Shown one piece after another: positions 1 to 7,578 of a stretch of DNA of 64,000 nt (the stretch's first letter is position 1; each line of letters begins with the position of its first letter). The notes beneath the pieces were generated by a model that was not told where the DNA came from, did not search any database, and worked only from the letters and a program-made list of their open reading frames with translations. The DNA is from Armatimonadota bacterium. GTDB lineage: Bacteria > Armatimonadota > Chthonomonadetes > Chthonomonadales > Chthonomonadaceae. Location: contig JAGWMJ010000001.1 of NCBI GenBank assembly GCA_028871815.1, positions 496,001 to 560,000 of the forward strand, read 5' to 3'. The translations under genes were made by a program, and so were the position numbers.

Positions 1-901
1 GGTCGATGAGCTGTCCGGCACTGTCGACGCCGACACAATCGGCAGCATCCCGGCGGTTGAGGACGCCGTAACGCTGATGTCGGCCGGACCACCTCAGCTT
101 GTTCTTGTAGGCGGCGGCAAGGCCGCCTGCCGCCGCACCACCGTCCGATTCAAGATGAGCAATCAATCGCTCAAGCGTACCGCTGTACTCATCAATGACA
201 ACGTGCTCATCGTCCTCGGGATAGAGCACGCGGTCCATGTCAAGGCTCCTGAATTCGCACCAGCGCAGTTGCGCCTTTCGCAAATCGACGTTGATCATCT
301 CGTTTGGAGGGTACTTGCCAGGGTACAAGCCGTCGCGGCTGAATATCACCTCGCGCAGCTCTCCGTCAAATACGCAATCGGTGAAGTTGCTGCCGCGAAA
401 ATGCACCCTCGTCAGCCGGGTGTCGCTGAACAGGCAGTTGACAAAAGCGCTGTCGCCATGGATCGTGTTGCGCAGGTCGGCGCCGGTGAAATCGACGGCA
501 TGGTACGTATCTCCGCGGCCGTCGACCGCGGCTCCCATCACGGCGCCCCGCAAATCGGCTCGCTGGAAGCTGACGTTCCTAAAATCGGTCGCCCACATGC
601 GAAGGCGGTCGAGTTGGCACTCGTCGAACTTGCAATCGCGGACGGTCGTATAGTAGAGCCTCAACCCGGGCAGGGTTGCGCCCGTGAAGTCGAGTTCGCG
701 CCAGGAACCGTTTCGAATGATCGTCAGGCCGCTGAGGACCCGCGCCTCGCCGATTGGTGTTTGGAGCGTTCGGGTTACAATCGGCTCTGCCACCCTGATC
801 GTGCGCATGTCAATCCGCCCGTCGATCCGGGCGGGGTTGAGCCCATCCAGGCTCTCGCCGCTTACGAGCCTGTTCCAGATCTCGAACTGGATTTCGTTCA
901 T
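1..901 (-). CDS. Pentapeptide-repeat protein, paralogue 2 (runs off left edge)
   Basis: Translating the minus strand from the ATG at 899-901 gives about 300 codons without a stop up to the window edge, so the C-terminus is missing. The middle of the protein has runs of the A(D/N)LRG-type pentapeptide pattern (for example FQRADLRGAVMG and FTGADLRN), which form a right-handed quadrilateral beta-helix. It shares long blocks with the next gene upstream on the same strand, including DCVFDGELREVIF and PPNEMINVDLRKAQLRWC, so the two are tandem paralogues. Function is unknown. The position behind a toxin/immunity pair makes an immunity or protective role possible, but this is inference. Confidence 0.8.
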   Translation of the reverse strand, partial: MNEIQFEIWNRLVSGESLDGLNPARIDGRIDMRTIRVAEPIVTRTLQTPIGEARVLSGLTIIRNGSWRELDFTGATLPGLRLYYTTVRDCKFDECQLDRLRMWATDFRNVSFQRADLRGAVMGAAVDGRGDTYHAVDFTGADLRNTIHGDSAFVNCLFSDTRLTRVHFRGSNFTDCVFDGELREVIFSRDGLYPGKYPPNEMINVDLRKAQLRWCEFRSLDMDRVLYPEDDEHVVIDEYSGTLERLIAHLESDGGAAAGGLAAAYKNKLRWSGRHQRYGVLNRRDAADCVGVDSAGQLID

Positions 902-980
902 TGCAGACAAGTATCCAGGGCGGATGCAGTGCGGCCGGCTAGCCCTCCGTTATGGCGCGCTTGACCGCGCCCATGCCCGC

Positions 981-1955
981 CTACGGCAGCAGCCGGTCCT
1001 TCGGGTCCATGGCATTCACTTCCTGCGCGGTGCGCAATACGCCCCAGCTGCGCAGCAGGTCGAGAATCTCGTTGAGGCCGTCTTCACCAGCCCGATCGAC
1101 GATATCCTGGTTGTTCCAGACAGCAAAACGCTGCCGGTCGCCGGTCCACCCGAGATCGTGTTCGCACATCGTGACCACTCGGCGCCAGGCGAGTTCTCGA
1201 CGAGGGCGGTAGTGTGCGATGAGGCGAGTCAGCGTTTCCGGGTATCGGTTTAGGATAAAATGCGCGCAATCTTCGGGAAACAGCACCCGGCCCAGGTCGA
1301 GGCGCCTGAAATCACACCAGCGCAGTTGCGCCTTCCGCAAATCGACGTTGATCATCTCGTTTGGAGGAAACTCGCCGGGTGGCCAGGCATCGCGCGCGAA
1401 GATCACTTCGCGCAGTTCACCTTCAAAGACGCAATCGATAAAATTGCTGCCCCAAAACTCGACCTTCCTGAGTCGGGTATTTCTGAAGATGCAGTTGGTA
1501 AATGTAGATTTGTGCGAAAACGCCCGGCGCAGGTCAGCCTGGGTGAAGTCGACATTCACGTACGTGTCGCAGTAGCCGTCCTCCATGGTGCCGAGCGCAG
1601 CGCCCCGCAGATTTGCCCTGCGGAAACTGACGTTCTCGAGCCGCGTGCCCCATACGCGCAGGTCGTGAAACACACAATCATCGAACACGCAATCCTCAAC
1701 AGTCCCGTTGATGAGGTACAGGGCCGGGAGGGTGGAACCGGTGTAGTCGATGCCGTTCCAGTGGAATCGCTCAAGCTCCGTGTACCACGTGAGCTCACCC
1801 ACTTCTACGCCTTCGATTTCCTGGACGTTAACGACGGAGGGCTCGGCCAGCTTGAGGCCACGCATGTCGAGCCGGCCATTGACGAGTTCCTCCTTCAGTC
1901 CGCTGAGGTCCCGGCCCGATTTCATCCCCTCCCAGATTGCGAGTTTGTTATCCAT
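981..1955 (-). CDS. Pentapeptide-repeat protein, paralogue 1
   Basis: A 324-aa protein starting MDNKLAIWEGMKSGRDLSGLK. Pentapeptide-type repeats occupy roughly residues 85-215 (CVFDDCVFHDLRVWG, FRRANLRGAAL, FTQADLRRAF, FRNTRLRKVEF), followed by a non-repeat C-terminal region with two tryptophan-rich stretches. No signal peptide or membrane segment is visible. Conservation with the neighbouring truncated copy is strongest in the repeat core and the segment just after it; the N- and C-terminal ends have diverged. Pentapeptide proteins can act as immunity factors in polymorphic-toxin loci or protect DNA gyrase. The sequence alone does not decide which applies here. Confidence 0.8.
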   Translation of the reverse strand: MDNKLAIWEGMKSGRDLSGLKEELVNGRLDMRGLKLAEPSVVNVQEIEGVEVGELTWYTELERFHWNGIDYTGSTLPALYLINGTVEDCVFDDCVFHDLRVWGTRLENVSFRRANLRGAALGTMEDGYCDTYVNVDFTQADLRRAFSHKSTFTNCIFRNTRLRKVEFWGSNFIDCVFEGELREVIFARDAWPPGEFPPNEMINVDLRKAQLRWCDFRRLDLGRVLFPEDCAHFILNRYPETLTRLIAHYRPRRELAWRRVVTMCEHDLGWTGDRQRFAVWNNQDIVDRAGEDGLNEILDLLRSWGVLRTAQEVNAMDPKDRLLP

Positions 1956-2079
1956 GTTTAGGTGTCAGTAGTGGATCAGAATGCCGGCACCGAACTGGTG
2001 GCTGTATTTTGACACCTCATCGGCGAACCCTTAGCACGGGGGGAATCATCGCACGACGCGGACGCAGCCTGGCACGCGT

Positions 2080-2736
2080 TCAGACGGCAAAGGAGAACGA
2101 GTAATCCTCCGGTGCGAGAACCACAACTCCGGTCAAGCCCGCCTCGGCCATGCCCTCCACGAACCTTCGGCTTACCAGCGTGGTGCCGCCCAGGCCGCGC
2201 GCAGCGAAAATGTCCGCGCCGTTCCACGAACCCGCCTGAAGCACGACCCTTTCGATAGCGTCGGTGGACTGGCGACAGTAGGCGCACCGCACCGCCCGCC
2301 GAACGGCGCCGGATGCTTCATCGTCGAGGTTGGCGCCCAACCGGGTATTCCACACGTTGCTGTACTCGGGCAGCTCAACTTGCAGACTCTCGGGCTTCTT
2401 TCGACGCACACGTACGATATGCGCTGGCGGATCCCGGTGCACGATGCCAGTCCACCCCTTTTTGTCGTACAGTTCCAGGGCAGGCCGCGAGAGCATAAGA
2501 TCGACGCCGTGGCCGAGCATAAAGTCGGGGAACATGCGGCCATGCAGGCTGAGATTCTGAGGCGGCAGCCACGGCCGCAGGCCCATGCCAGTTCCGCACA
2601 CAGGGCACTTCTCGTACAGGCCCCTGACCCCCCAAATCTTCGGTTCCTCGGTCTCGCCCCAACCGTACTTGCTGCCGAACAGTAGTTCCCCCCGGTCGAT
2701 TACGTAGAATTCCGGCGTCGTGTTATTACGCACCAT
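2080..2736 (-). CDS. Double-CXXC immunity-like protein (SitI6-type)
   Basis: A 218-aa protein. I chose the ATG at 2736 over an upstream in-frame ATG because a GAAGGAAA ribosome-binding sequence sits just before it. It contains two zinc-ribbon-like knuckles, CPVCG near residue 46 and CAYC near residue 155, and ends in a GADIFAARG...VSRRFVEGMAEAGLTG block. This layout matches the Myxococcus double-CXXCG paralogous family, whose SitI6 members are immunity proteins for SitA6 exchange toxins. The second knuckle lacks the final glycine of a canonical CXXCG. The toxin-domain ORF ends 22 bases upstream, as expected of a toxin-immunity pair. Assignment is by motif and neighbourhood, not by search. Confidence 0.6.
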   Translation of the reverse strand: MVRNNTTPEFYVIDRGELLFGSKYGWGETEEPKIWGVRGLYEKCPVCGTGMGLRPWLPPQNLSLHGRMFPDFMLGHGVDLMLSRPALELYDKKGWTGIVHRDPPAHIVRVRRKKPESLQVELPEYSNVWNTRLGANLDDEASGAVRRAVRCAYCRQSTDAIERVVLQAGSWNGADIFAARGLGGTTLVSRRFVEGMAEAGLTGVVVLAPEDYSFSFAV

Positions 2737-2758
2737 TGCTACTTTTCCTTCACGGTGC

Positions 2759-3176
2759 TCAAGGGACCTTGTACCCCGGAAAGCGCCACGACACGCCAGG
2801 GCGGGAGTAGATCTCCCGGAGAAGCGTCCGCAATTCGTTCGCCGGTGCGTCCGGGTGCGCGAGGATCCAGTCAACCACCTCCTTGTCAATCTCACGGTGC
2901 CAGGTCTGATAACCCCAGTGGGCCGCCTTGTTTACTGCACCGACGATGTAATTCTTGTCGTTGCGTTTAAACTGGGTCTCCATCTCGCCGCCAACCTTCT
3001 CCAGCGCATCGCGGATGGGTCTGGATATTACATGATGATCCTGCTGCACGAGCGCGGGCAGCTCTTCCTCGAGCTCCGGCCCTTCCTCTCCGGCCACGCC
3101 GGCGTCGGGCGCCGCGTTTGCTGGCCGACCGTACAGCTGCTCGTCGGCGCACTGCCGTCGATGTGAGCGTGATGAT
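2759..3176 (-). pseudogene. C-terminal nuclease-toxin domain, 5'-truncated (SitA6/AHH-like)
   Basis: The open frame encodes QQDHHVISRPIRDALEK, then KRNDKNYIVGAVNKAAHWG and a tail ending RPGVSWRFPGYKVP. The DHH...H arrangement with a downstream HWGYQTWH resembles AHH/HNH-type nuclease toxin domains found at the C-termini of polymorphic toxins. No ATG lies between the stop of the upstream FtsW-PBP gene and the domain. The best in-frame start is a GTG at 3097 without a clear ribosome-binding site, which would give about 112 aa. A complete SitA6-type toxin would have a lipoprotein signal and a long N-terminal region, both absent. I read this as a toxin gene that lost its 5' part, leaving the domain beside its immunity gene. 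A short intracellular nuclease is the alternative. Confidence 0.5.
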
Positions 3177-6100
3177 CTACGGCGGTTCCGCTCGCCATGT
3201 CTGCAGCGCTTTGCGGCATAAGCTCGCTGCCGCTCCACGCCCGTATCCGCCGTGCTCCACCACGCACGCAAAAGCAGCGCTCCCGGCATCGGGCGGATAC
3301 GGCGCGAAACCCACAAAGAGCGAGTCCGGCGGTCCGGAGCCGGTCTGTGCCGTGCCGGTTTTGCCCGCGACCGTAAGCCCGATCCCGCCAAAATCGCCTC
3401 GTGCTGTACCTCCGGTGACCACGCTCCGCATCAGGCGCACTATCTGGCCGGCTGTGGCTACGCTGAATGCCGTTCGAGCAGGTGTGACCGCAGGCGCCAC
3501 CCAACTGCCTCCGACTTCAGACGCCGCCAGCATCTTCGGCGCGGGCATCATCCCTCCGTTGGCAGTGGCGGCACACAGCCGAGCCAGCTCCAGCGGCGTC
3601 ACCACCATGGCGCCCTGCCCGTAGCCAATATCCGCCAGATTGGCCGCAAATTCCGGCTCAGGCGGCACGTGGTGAAACCTTAGCGCAGACTGGAGAAAAC
3701 TCCGAAAGGAATCCGGCGGAAACCGGGAAGCCTGCGTTGCAAAGTAGATGTTGGACGAGACGCGAAACGCCGTCGAGATGCCGATGGATCCGAATGCCGG
3801 GTCGCCCGGATCGTCGTGGATGTTGGATCGGCTGTAGACGGCGCCGCGATAACTCCAGCGGAGCCGGCCGCTCACGCGGTTGCAGAGGATGCGCCGTGCC
3901 TCCATCGCCGGCAGTTGCGAGAGCATGTACGCTGCAGTGGCAATCTTGAACGTGGACCCTGGCGGATAGAGGCCGTTCACGGCGCGATCCAGCGTTGCAG
4001 CCGCGACTGCGGAAGCTCCGGTTTGGCGGCCGGCTGCCGCGGCGTTTGGATCGAACGCAGGCAGGCTTACGGAGGCGATGACGGCGCCTGTTCTGGCGTT
4101 GAGCATGGTGAAGGCGATGCCGGAGGTTCCGGATGCTGCATCGAGTTTAGTGGCCGACTCCCAGATCGCTTTCTGCAAATCGGCATCCAGCGTGAGACGC
4201 AGCGCGCTGCCATGCAGCGTGTGGCTGCCCGGCAGAGCGCGATTGCGCCAGATCTGCAGCGCCTGCGCATCGGAGTTCCATCCTCGCAGTGTGCCGTTGT
4301 AGCGCTCCTCGAGTCCCGAAGCGGCGCCCGTTGATGCGCAATAGAAGCCAACCGGATGCGCCAGCGCAGCTCCGTATGGGTAGAAACGGCCGGCACGACG
4401 CACGGCCGCCGCTGCGCCAGGCAGTCCGGTAGCGGCGGCTTCCGCCACGCTGGATGTTGCGATGACGCGCCCCTGGGAATCGTAGATGCTGCCGCGCGGC
4501 GTCATCCGCTCCACCGCCAGGATTCGTGGGTTGCGATGTGGGCGCAGAACGCCGTCGGCATCCGGCGTAACCGCGGCTCGCGCAGCAGCCGAGTCGGCTC
4601 CGAACGTGCATAGCTCGCCTAAGCGCAGCAGGCCGATGCCCAGCACAAGCAGACCACCGATTGAAATGGCGAGCAGTTTGACAGGCGCCCCGGAGCTGCC
4701 GGCGCCGGCCGACGGCCGGCGCGCCGGTCTCCGCGATATGGAATACAGCACGCCGAGCATGAACCAGGATGCGACCAGTGCGGTGCCGCCATATGCAAAA
4801 AATGGAAGCGGCGCACCGGTAAGTGGCGCCGCGCCTGTGACGCCGGCCGACACCAGCAGCGCCTGCAGACCGGCAAGAAGAGCGAAGCCGGCCGCGAGCA
4901 GCCGGTCGTACTCCGTAGCCGCTTGCTCCGCAATTCGCAGGCCGCGCCACAAAAGCACTGCAAAGAGCACGATGATGCTGAACGCACCGACCAGGCCGGT
5001 CTGTTCACACCAGCTGGCCAGCGCCATGTCGGAGCCTGCCCTCGGCAGAACCGCCGAGAGGCCGAGTCCAAGCCCGCAGCCCTCGACTCCACCGGTGGCT
5101 ATTGCCCAATACGACTGCGCCAGATGCAGCCCATTCCGGTACCGATTGTGCCACGGATGCAGCCACATGTCGACGCGCATCGAGAACACGCCCACATGGC
5201 TCTGGTAGGCCAAAAGTGCGCCGCCCACGGCCAGCGCGAGGCCGAACGCGAGAAATGCAGAGCGCCCCGTGGCCACATAGAAGAGCGCCATACCGGCGCC
5301 GAACAGCAGCAGGGCAGGCCCCAGATCGCGGAGTATGAGAAACATACCCAGCGCCACACCAAACATCACGGCGGGCGGAGCGGCATCCTGAAACCTTAAA
5401 CCCATGCCATGCCGCCCTTCCATGGCAGCCAGGCTGCGGCTGTGGGTGGCCAGATACGCGGCTGCAGAGAGGACCACTAGAATCTTGATCGCCTCCACGG
5501 GCTGAACGCCCAGCAGGTCAAGGCGGATTCCGCCGGGGCCGTGCCCGAATAGCAGTAACGCAATCGCCAGCAAGAAAGCAATAAGCACCGAGACGTATCC
5601 GGTGCGGCGGAGGGAATCGCGGAACGTGGCGCTCATGCGAGTGGCGCATACGAATGCCGCCAGCGCCGCGACCATTGCAAGCATCTGGTGCAGATATACT
5701 TCGCGGTCACGAAACGGATCCTTGACGCAGAAGAGCATCACAGCGCCAAGGCCGGAGAGCAGCAGCGCCAGTGGAAACAGAAACGGGTCGCCGCGGTTCT
5801 CTTTGGGCAGCAGCCACGGTCCAACCACAAATACCAGCGCCAGTAGACCAAATGCGGTGAGGAATGGCACGGCAACCTGTGTGGCTGTGCGCACAACGAT
5901 AAGCCTTGCGGGCGGAACGTCAGCCGGGCTGCTCTTGCGGATGATGAGCAGCGCCGCATCGTCGGCCGGGAAACTGCCACGGTTCTCACGTGCGGCCACC
6001 ACCGCCGCTGCCGCGGCTGGTGGAATGGAAAGTGCGGTGGAAATCTGAACCGCAGAGGCCGTATTTACATCAATTGCGCCGCGACCGGGACCGGTGGCCA

Positions 6101-6215
6101 ACCCTGCGGCAAGCGCCAGCAAGGCGCCGACGAGCACCACCGCGCACGCAGCGATGGAGAGCAGCGCCTCGGCGCCGATACCGGTCTGTTTGCGAGGTTT
6201 CAGCGTGCCATCCAT
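3177..6215 (-). CDS. Fused SEDS (FtsW/RodA) glycosyltransferase and class B PBP transpeptidase
   Basis: A 1012-aa membrane protein joining two partners that are normally separate. After a first membrane segment, residues ~47-85 (IDVNTASAVQ...AARENRGSF) look like a ComEA-type helix-hairpin-helix. A polytopic SEDS domain follows at ~110-490, with GIRLDLLGVQPVE, LRDLGPALLLF, CEQTGLVGA and LTGAPLPFFAYGG matching conserved RodA/FtsW loops. After another membrane segment comes a PBP region beginning TPRGSIYDSQGR. Its transpeptidase motifs are STFK (~754), SSN (~820) and KTG (~951). It should polymerise and crosslink peptidoglycan from lipid II at the membrane. The gene is followed directly by the toxin fragment. 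Whether it serves elongation or division cannot be told from this window. Confidence 0.9.
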   Translation of the reverse strand: MDGTLKPRKQTGIGAEALLSIAACAVVLVGALLALAAGLATGPGRGAIDVNTASAVQISTALSIPPAAAAAVVAARENRGSFPADDAALLIIRKSSPADVPPARLIVVRTATQVAVPFLTAFGLLALVFVVGPWLLPKENRGDPFLFPLALLLSGLGAVMLFCVKDPFRDREVYLHQMLAMVAALAAFVCATRMSATFRDSLRRTGYVSVLIAFLLAIALLLFGHGPGGIRLDLLGVQPVEAIKILVVLSAAAYLATHSRSLAAMEGRHGMGLRFQDAAPPAVMFGVALGMFLILRDLGPALLLFGAGMALFYVATGRSAFLAFGLALAVGGALLAYQSHVGVFSMRVDMWLHPWHNRYRNGLHLAQSYWAIATGGVEGCGLGLGLSAVLPRAGSDMALASWCEQTGLVGAFSIIVLFAVLLWRGLRIAEQAATEYDRLLAAGFALLAGLQALLVSAGVTGAAPLTGAPLPFFAYGGTALVASWFMLGVLYSISRRPARRPSAGAGSSGAPVKLLAISIGGLLVLGIGLLRLGELCTFGADSAAARAAVTPDADGVLRPHRNPRILAVERMTPRGSIYDSQGRVIATSSVAEAAATGLPGAAAAVRRAGRFYPYGAALAHPVGFYCASTGAASGLEERYNGTLRGWNSDAQALQIWRNRALPGSHTLHGSALRLTLDADLQKAIWESATKLDAASGTSGIAFTMLNARTGAVIASVSLPAFDPNAAAAGRQTGASAVAAATLDRAVNGLYPPGSTFKIATAAYMLSQLPAMEARRILCNRVSGRLRWSYRGAVYSRSNIHDDPGDPAFGSIGISTAFRVSSNIYFATQASRFPPDSFRSFLQSALRFHHVPPEPEFAANLADIGYGQGAMVVTPLELARLCAATANGGMMPAPKMLAASEVGGSWVAPAVTPARTAFSVATAGQIVRLMRSVVTGGTARGDFGGIGLTVAGKTGTAQTGSGPPDSLFVGFAPYPPDAGSAAFACVVEHGGYGRGAAASLCRKALQTWRAEPP

Positions 6216-6295
6216 CCGGCTGTCGTGTCGACTGCCGGATAGTACGAAGGCGCGGCCCCGCCGGCTTCACCTTCCGGGCGACACCTTGCAAACAG

Positions 6296-6538
6296 CTACC
6301 AGCGATTTGCGCCGACGGCCACCAGAATGGATACCACCATAAAGACGGTGGCGATGCGGCGCGTAAGGTTGTTCATACGCTCTTCGCGGCCGACTTTGCC
6401 CTTGAAAGAGGAAGCAACGGTTGAGCCGATCTGGCCGGTAAGGCCTTCGTTCTTGCTCTCCAGTGTTGCTACGATTACGATAAGGATGAGCCCGCTGCAG
6501 AACTGCGTGGCGAGCAGAAGGATGTAGAGATAGTGCAT
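6296..6538 (-). CDS. secG: Preprotein translocase subunit SecG
   Basis: An 80-aa protein with two hydrophobic segments (residues ~3-25 and ~60-77) joined by a polar loop GLTGQIGSTVASSFKGKVG. This is the SecG layout, in which the loop after the first helix carries a glycine-rich stretch. SecG assists SecYEG-mediated export at the cytoplasmic membrane. It lies 80 bases upstream of the FtsW-PBP gene and 34 bases downstream of a TatA gene on the same strand, so the export components and the wall synthase are probably cotranscribed. Confidence 0.85.
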   Translation of the reverse strand: MHYLYILLLATQFCSGLILIVIVATLESKNEGLTGQIGSTVASSFKGKVGREERMNNLTRRIATVFMVVSILVAVGANRW

Positions 6539-6572
6539 AGAAGGGGTGTTCCGGGCCTTGGGACTCCGGCGT

Positions 6573-6869
6573 TCAGGCGCTGGGCGCCTGTTTGTCTCGC
6601 TCCTGTTTCAGACGCTCTTGCACGCGCCGCTCGATCTCGGCCTCCGTGGCGTTTGCCGGTGGCGGCGGGGCCGGCGCAGCAGCATTGCGTGCCTCGCGGT
6701 CTCGCTTCAGTTCGTCGTCTTCTTCGCGCATGCCGTGTTTGAACTCGCGCATGCCTTGACCGAGTCCGCGCATCATCTCAGGGATTTTGGTGCCGCCGAA
6801 AAGGAGCAGCACCACGGCCGCGATAATAAACCATTCTGTTGGGTTAGTGAGAAACGCCAGTGGTAACAT
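6573..6869 (-). CDS. tatA: Twin-arginine translocase TatA/E-family subunit
   Basis: A 98-aa protein with one N-terminal membrane helix ([14 protein letters not shown]), then the conserved hinge [20 protein letters not shown] and an amphipathic helix. A charged alanine/proline-rich tail with a predicted coiled stretch ([18 protein letters not shown]) follows. TatA multimers form the transient pore of the Tat pathway, which exports folded proteins. The FG-x-x-x-x-P-E motif is intact. A second TatA-type gene lies just upstream on the same strand; no tatC is present in the window. Confidence 0.88.
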   Translation of the reverse strand: MLPLAFLTNPTEWFIIAAVVLLLFGGTKIPEMMRGLGQGMREFKHGMREEDDELKRDREARNAAAPAPPPPANATEAEIERRVQERLKQERDKQAPSA

Positions 6870-6901
6870 ATTGAGATCTTTCCGCCCGGTGGCGCTGCAG
6901 A

Positions 6902-7381
6902 CTACCGTGGCACGGCGCCGGTCGGCGGGTTGTTCGTGACGGGCGCCGGCGGCGTGGCAGGCGCCGTTGTGCGGTGCTCGGCTCCGAAGGGTTCATCGGG
7001 ATCGGCCAGCGCCGGGCTGGCATAGTCGCCGAGCGGCGCGCCGTGACTGTTTACCGGCGGCGCTATCTGCCCGGGCTGCCACGGCTCATACTCGCTGCCG
7101 CTCTCCAGCCCGCGCCACGATTCGGTACGTGGCTGCTCGTCACTGGTCCCGCCATGACCATCGGCATACGGATCGTGCTGCCACGAGGGAGTATCGCGAT
7201 GGGCGTCCCACGGCTCCTCGCTGGTGAGCGAACTGCTGAACTCGTGTGTAACCTTCTTCAATTCACGCAGCGCTCTGCCGAGCTGCTGGCCGATTTCGGG
7301 CAGCTTTTGCGGTCCGAACACAAGCAGCAGCACGATCATTACCACCACAAGCTGGATCGGGCTGTCGAAAAAGGCGAGCAT
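6902..7381 (-). CDS. TatA/TatB-family translocase subunit, long-tailed
   Basis: A 159-aa protein starting at [12 protein letters not shown] chose the ATG at 7381, preceded by GGAG, over an upstream in-frame ATG that would add a non-hydrophobic leader. It has a single N-terminal helix ([14 protein letters not shown]) followed by [22 protein letters not shown], the TatA/B hinge and amphipathic helix. The acidic, proline-rich tail is much longer than in the neighbouring tatA. The FGP-x-K-L-P-E form is common to TatA and TatB, so it could be a TatB functional equivalent or a second TatA. Confidence 0.8.
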   Translation of the reverse strand: MLAFFDSPIQLVVVMIVLLLVFGPQKLPEIGQQLGRALRELKKVTHEFSSSLTSEEPWDAHRDTPSWQHDPYADGHGGTSDEQPRTESWRGLESGSEYEPWQPGQIAPPVNSHGAPLGDYASPALADPDEPFGAEHRTTAPATPPAPVTNNPPTGAVPR

Positions 7382-7416
7382 TACTCCACTCTCGTGCCAG
7401 AGACGGTTACAGACAC

Positions 7417-7446
7417 TTGACAGATAGTACCCCACCCTGTATACTT
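7417..7446 (+). promoter_or_regulatory. Sigma70-type promoter of tRNA-Leu
   Basis: TTGACA at 7417-7422 and TATACT at 7441-7446 are separated by 18 bases, and the tRNA begins about 30 bases after the -10 box. It lies upstream of, and divergent from, the Tat gene that starts at 7381. Confidence 0.75.
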
Positions 7447-7476
7447 TTCGGGCGCGGCCTTCGTTGGCGCCGCCTG

Positions 7477-7559
7477 CCCAGGTGGTGAAATGGCAAACAC
7501 GCTAGATTCAGGTTCTAGTGCTCGCAAGGGCTTGGAGGTTCAACTCCTCTCCTGGGCAT
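7477..7559 (+). tRNA. tRNA-Leu (anticodon CAG)
   Basis: The acceptor arm GCCCAGG pairs with CCTGGGC at the 3' end, followed by discriminator A. The anticodon stem CTAGA/TCTAG (7503-7507 with 7515-7519) encloses the loop TTCAGGT, giving anticodon CAG. A long variable arm (GTGCTCGCAAGGGC) makes it a class II tRNA, as expected for leucine, and the T-loop GTTCAAC is present. CCA is not encoded. It decodes CUG. Confidence 0.95.
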
Positions 7560-7578
7560 CCTTGCCGTTTGCCCCATC

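Noticed and set aside
77-964. Plus-strand frames over the pentapeptide genes
   Set aside because: They mirror the minus-strand pentapeptide proteins, whose repeats are unmistakable.
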